DNA of 43,138 nucleotides from Oscillospiraceae bacterium (lineage in GTDB: Bacteria; Bacillota; Clostridia; Oscillospirales; Acutalibacteraceae), in contig SVPT01000006.1 in assembly GCA_015065695.1 (NCBI GenBank), forward strand, positions 1 to 43,138, given 5' to 3'. Positions 40,490-43,138 of the stretch are shown in pieces; position 1 is the first letter of the stretch; every line of letters begins with the position of its first letter. The position numbers were made by a program, and so were the translations under genes. The notes beneath the pieces are model-generated. The model had not been told where the DNA came from and ran no database searches. It saw nothing but the letters and a program-made list of their open reading frames with translations.

Positions 40490-40518
40490 AGTATACACGA
40501 AAATGCAGCCAATATCAA
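40490..40518 (-). promoter_or_regulatory. Promoter of pyk
   Basis: On the minus strand TTGATA (40513-40518), 17 bases, TATACT (40490-40495), 68 bases ahead of the ATG. A small AATGCC/GGCATT hairpin lies in the leader (40462-40478). Confidence 0.65.
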
Positions 40519-40570
40519 CAGCGTTTGGAAATATGAATATCCCATGAATACGCCGTGCATGGCTGCATTT
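40501..40570. repeat. 10-bp inverted repeat around the pyk promoter
   Basis: AAATGCAGCC (40501-40510) and GGCTGCATTT (40561-40570) are perfect reverse complements 50 bases apart. The left arm lies inside the pyk promoter spacer. It could be an operator pair, or the stem of a long-loop terminator of the lipoprotein gene at 40612, which ends just beyond the right arm. Confidence 0.45.
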
Positions 40571-40611
40571 GGTGTCGGTCGATGAATCTGTTGCCGGTAT
40601 AAGGGTTGTGG

Positions 40612-41115
40612 CTATTTGGCAAGTTCGTAGTAGTAGAGCGCGCAGTTTTCAGAATCATAGATGGCTATGATGAAATCATTGGAAAATCGCTCTCTCGACT
40701 TGCTGATTTCACCGGCTGTGCTGCGATCCTTGTAGAAATAGCAGCCATGCTCCACTTCGGGAATCATGTTGTCGGCATAGCTGGAGTATACAGTGCCGTC
40801 ACTGGAGCCGCCGTATACCATAAGCGAAAGCTTCTCGGGGAGGGGCAGTACCTGCCATGTGTCGGTAGACAGCATCTTGTCGTATAACTGACCGCCTGCT
40901 TCTTCGGAGAAGGTCATCTCGCCGTAGACAAAGCCCTCGTCATCGTCGCCGGCATGGTCGCGGGCGAAGCTGAACAGGGTATATGCAGGAAGCTCCAGCC
41001 CAAGCTGACGTGCGATATAGGCATCGTCAGGCTCCTTCCGGGCGCAGCCGGAAAGGGTGCAGAAAAGCGCAAGCAGCAGTGCTGCCGAAAGCACAATGGA
41101 TACATACCGTTTCAA
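40612..41115 (-). CDS. Small lipoprotein of unknown function
   Basis: The 167-residue product has a lipoprotein signal, LFCTLSGC, with the lipid-attached Cys24. The mature part is acidic, alpha/beta, with aromatic-rich strands near the end (DFIIAIYDSENCALYYYELA), a shape common to small clostridial surface lipoproteins. No family is recognised. Start is TTG 41115 with AAGGAGG 9 bases upstream. It is downstream of ysxC and lon in the same direction but with a 48-base gap; whether it is co-transcribed is not clear. Confidence 0.68.
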   Translation of the reverse strand: MKRYVSIVLSAALLLALFCTLSGCARKEPDDAYIARQLGLELPAYTLFSFARDHAGDDDEGFVYGEMTFSEEAGGQLYDKMLSTDTWQVLPLPEKLSLMVYGGSSDGTVYSSYADNMIPEVEHGCYFYKDRSTAGEISKSRERFSNDFIIAIYDSENCALYYYELAK

Positions 41116-41163
41116 AGCGTTGTACCTCCTTGTAATAGTCGAAGTATAGTAACCACAGGGGGG

Positions 41164-41742
41164 TCAGCTAAGTGCCTCCAGAATCAGCTTGCTCAGCTGC
41201 TCTGTGCCTTCGCCGGTTACGGCGGAGAAAGGAATAAGCATATCCTCGTCGCAGCCCAGTTCATCGGGCAGCGCCGCCAGACGGGCGGCACGCTGGCTCT
41301 TGTTCAGCTTGTCCACCTTGGTCAGGGCTATGACCGCCGGAAGTCCTGTCTGCTCAAGGAAATCCAGCATATCAATATCACCCTGCGACGGTGCGTGGCG
41401 GGAGTCGATCAGCAGCACCAGAAGGCGTATGTCGCGCTCCTGAGCGAAGTATCCCTCGATAAGCTCTGCCCAACGCTGCTTCTCATCGCGGGAAACCTTT
41501 GCAAAGCCGTAGCCGGGCAGGTCGACAAGGCGTGCGCCGTCAATGGAGTAAAAATTGATGGTGGCGGTTTTTCCGGGCTGAGAGCTGACCCTTGCCAGAG
41601 ATTTGCGGCAGGTCAGCCTGTTGATAAGGGAGGATTTGCCCACGTTGGAACGTCCGGCAAACACTGCCTCGGGCATATCGCAGACGGGAAGCTGCTGTGC
41701 GGTTCCCGCCGCAAACTCAAACTCTGCTTTCTCCAGCTTCAT
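41164..41742 (-). CDS. ysxC: YsxC/YihA-type ribosome-biogenesis GTPase
   Basis: The 192-residue product is the small GTPase that helps assemble the large ribosomal subunit. GRSNVGKSS (30-38) is the P-loop; then DLPGYGFAKVS (G3), LTKVDKLNKSQR (G4) and IPFSAVTGEGTEQL (G5). Length and ends are normal. ATG 41742 is chosen with AGG 8 bases upstream; GTG and ATG codons just before it lack spacing. It starts inside the last bases of lon (26-base overlap), a coupling seen for lonA-ysxC in other Firmicutes. Confidence 0.95.
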   Translation of the reverse strand: MKLEKAEFEFAAGTAQQLPVCDMPEAVFAGRSNVGKSSLINRLTCRKSLARVSSQPGKTATINFYSIDGARLVDLPGYGFAKVSRDEKQRWAELIEGYFAQERDIRLLVLLIDSRHAPSQGDIDMLDFLEQTGLPAVIALTKVDKLNKSQRAARLAALPDELGCDEDMLIPFSAVTGEGTEQLSKLILEALS

Positions 41743-43138
41743 GTGCATCACCTATCTGAGGAGAGTATGGAATAACATCTATAGCGGGGGCGAGCTTTTC
41801 GGCCGCGCCGCCGCAGTCGGAAAGGCTGCGGCTCAGTGCGCATTCAAGCACTGTGTCAAGCTGCTCCGCGGGGACAAAGGTGATGGCGCGGCGCACCGTT
41901 TCACTCAGTCTGTCCACCTCGGGCAGGTTGTCATTGGGAATGATGACAGTGTCGATGCCTGCGGTCATTGCAGCCATGGACTTTTCACGCAGACCGCCTA
42001 TGGCAAGAACACGTCCGCGCAGAGTGATTTCACCGGTCATTGCAACATTGCCGCGCAGAGGTATGCCGGTCAGGGCAGAAACCAGTGCAGAAGCGATGGT
42101 GATACCGGCAGAGGGTCCGTCCTTGGGTGTGGCACCCTCCGGGGCGTGGATATGAATATCCTTGTCCTTGTAGAAGTCGGGGTCGATGCCCCAATCCCTG
42201 GCGCGGAGACGAATGTGGCTGATAGCGGTCTTTGCCGATTCACGCATGACCTCGCCAAGGGAGCCGGTCAGCTCAATCTTGCCTGTGCCCTCAAGCACAG
42301 CCACTTCTATGTCAAGCATGGTGCCGCCAACGCTTGTCCATGCAAGACCGTTGGCAGTGCCCACGGGCAGCTCGTGGCTGCAGGGGGCGGTGTGGTACTT
42401 GGTGGGACCGAGAAATTCGGGCACGGTCTTGTCGGTTACGTTGATGTGTTCCGCCTCGCCTGTCGCAATGCGCTTTGCGCTCTTGCGGCAGAGTGCCGCA
42501 ATCTCACGCTCCAGAGAGCGGACGCCGGCCTCGCGGGTGTAGCCCTCGATGATGAGCGACATGGCCTTGTCGGTGACGCGAAGCTGCCGTCCGTTAAGAC
42601 CGTGGCGGGTAAGCTGCTTTTTCATCAGGTGGCGCTTGGCGATATTCAGCTTCTCCTCAAGGGTGTAGCTGGGCAGTTCGATGACCTCCATACGATCCTT
42701 CAGCGGCGCGGGTATGCGGCTGTAGTCGTTGGCGGTGGTGATAAACATGACGTTGCTCAGGTCAACCGGCAGGTCGATGTAGTGGTCGTGGAAGGTGCAG
42801 TTCTGCTCGGGGTCGAGCACTTCCAGCAGTGCGGAGGTGGGGTCGCCGTGGTTGTCGCTGGCCAGCTTGTCAATCTCGTCCAGAAGCATCAGCGGGTTGT
42901 TGGTGCCCGACTGACGCAGACCGTTGATGATGCGTCCGGGCATAGCGCCGATGTAGGTCTTGCGGTGACCGCGTATATCTGCCTCGTCACGCACACCGCC
43001 GAGGGAAATGCGGCAGTATTTGCGTCCCAGTGCCTCAGCAATGGAACGGGCGATGGAGGTTTTGCCCACGCCGGGAGGACCCACAAGGCAGATAATCTGC
43101 GCTTTCAGCTCCGGCGAAAGTGCGCGGACTGCGATAAA
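41717..43138 (-). CDS. lon: ATP-dependent Lon protease, C-terminal part (cut by window edge)
   Basis: The 474 codons visible begin inside the protein; the N-terminal substrate-binding half lies beyond the right edge. The start of the AAA+ domain reads FIAVRALSPELKAQIICLVG then PPGVGKTS (Walker A) with LMLLDEIDKL (Walker B), followed by sensor segments. The protease domain ends with TPKDGPSAGITIASALVSAL (catalytic Ser) and LRGRVLAIGGLREKSMAA (catalytic Lys), the standard Ser-Lys dyad. An apparent start at 43084 is an internal GTG; the frame continues to the edge without a stop, so the feature is taken to 43138. Lon degrades misfolded and regulatory proteins in the cytoplasm. ysxC overlaps its end. 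Confidence 0.96.
   Translation of the reverse strand, partial: FIAVRALSPELKAQIICLVGPPGVGKTSIARSIAEALGRKYCRISLGGVRDEADIRGHRKTYIGAMPGRIINGLRQSGTNNPLMLLDEIDKLASDNHGDPTSALLEVLDPEQNCTFHDHYIDLPVDLSNVMFITTANDYSRIPAPLKDRMEVIELPSYTLEEKLNIAKRHLMKKQLTRHGLNGRQLRVTDKAMSLIIEGYTREAGVRSLEREIAALCRKSAKRIATGEAEHINVTDKTVPEFLGPTKYHTAPCSHELPVGTANGLAWTSVGGTMLDIEVAVLEGTGKIELTGSLGEVMRESAKTAISHIRLRARDWGIDPDFYKDKDIHIHAPEGATPKDGPSAGITIASALVSALTGIPLRGNVAMTGEITLRGRVLAIGGLREKSMAAMTAGIDTVIIPNDNLPEVDRLSETVRRAITFVPAEQLDTVLECALSRSLSDCGGAAEKLAPAIDVIPYSPQIGDAHEAGESRV

Noticed and set aside
1..43138. CRISPR arrays, tRNA or rRNA genes, insertion sequences
   Set aside because: No regularly spaced direct repeats, no recognisable tRNA cloverleaf region, no rRNA segment and no transposase reading frame were seen; tRNAs can be missed by eye.

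Overview
The window looks like chromosomal DNA from a GC-rich clostridial Firmicute, probably of the Oscillospiraceae/Ruminococcaceae type. This is inferred from content: a complete V/A-type ATPase operon in place of an F-type one in this stretch, a T-box leader on thrS, a lon-ysxC pair, an ECF sigma factor with a membrane partner, a split methionine-synthase system, and strong AAGGAGG-like ribosome sites with TTGACA/TATAAT promoters. No rRNA, tRNA, CRISPR array, phage or transposase gene was seen. Both edges cut genes: an AT-rich P-loop kinase on the left and lon on the right.

Layout. 1-480: start of a P-loop kinase, its promoter, and a 138-bp inverted-repeat element. 485-2000: a membrane-anchored S41 peptidase. 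2100-12720 (minus strand): one long apparent operon, ACT-domain regulator - UPF0210 - V-ATPase subunits G/H, C, I, K, F, E, A, B, D, with a clear promoter at 12765-12793 and a hairpin after the last gene. 12840-16370 (plus): HAD phosphatase, then an ECF sigma factor overlapping (ATGA) a membrane-anchored beta-propeller protein that is probably its regulator. 16390-18870: divergent plsC-like acyltransferase with a zinc ribbon and a VanY-type carboxypeptidase. 18978-24442 (plus): argS, a homocysteine methyltransferase module, a YjjG-like nucleotidase, a small SUKH-like protein and a lipoprotein. 24470-27210: Fic protein, NYN-LOTUS protein (convergent) and a hypoxanthine/uracil-DNA glycosylase.

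27250-31930: acyltransferase-3 membrane protein followed by argH (minus), then divergently a secreted transglutaminase-like protein and a GNAT acetyltransferase. 32024-34180: thrS behind a full T-box leader and a consensus promoter. 34235-36784 (plus): methyltetrahydrofolate methyltransferase, two half-size TauE/SafE proteins that overlap by ATGA, and nadE. 36889-40520: LRR membrane protein, a small membrane/coiled-coil protein, and pyruvate kinase. 40612-43138 (minus): lon, ysxC and a small lipoprotein.

Most of the window is core metabolism and housekeeping. I did not find a clear new defence or mobile system. The parts most worth a second look are the ECF/beta-propeller pair, the unusual V-ATPase proteolipid with an N-terminal extension, the homocysteine methyltransferase carrying what looks like a half pterin-binding barrel, the secreted C-H-D (transglutaminase-like) protein, and the LRR protein built around a repeated PD-x-W-G-D module. 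All family names are from recognising motifs by eye; no database search or computation was run.
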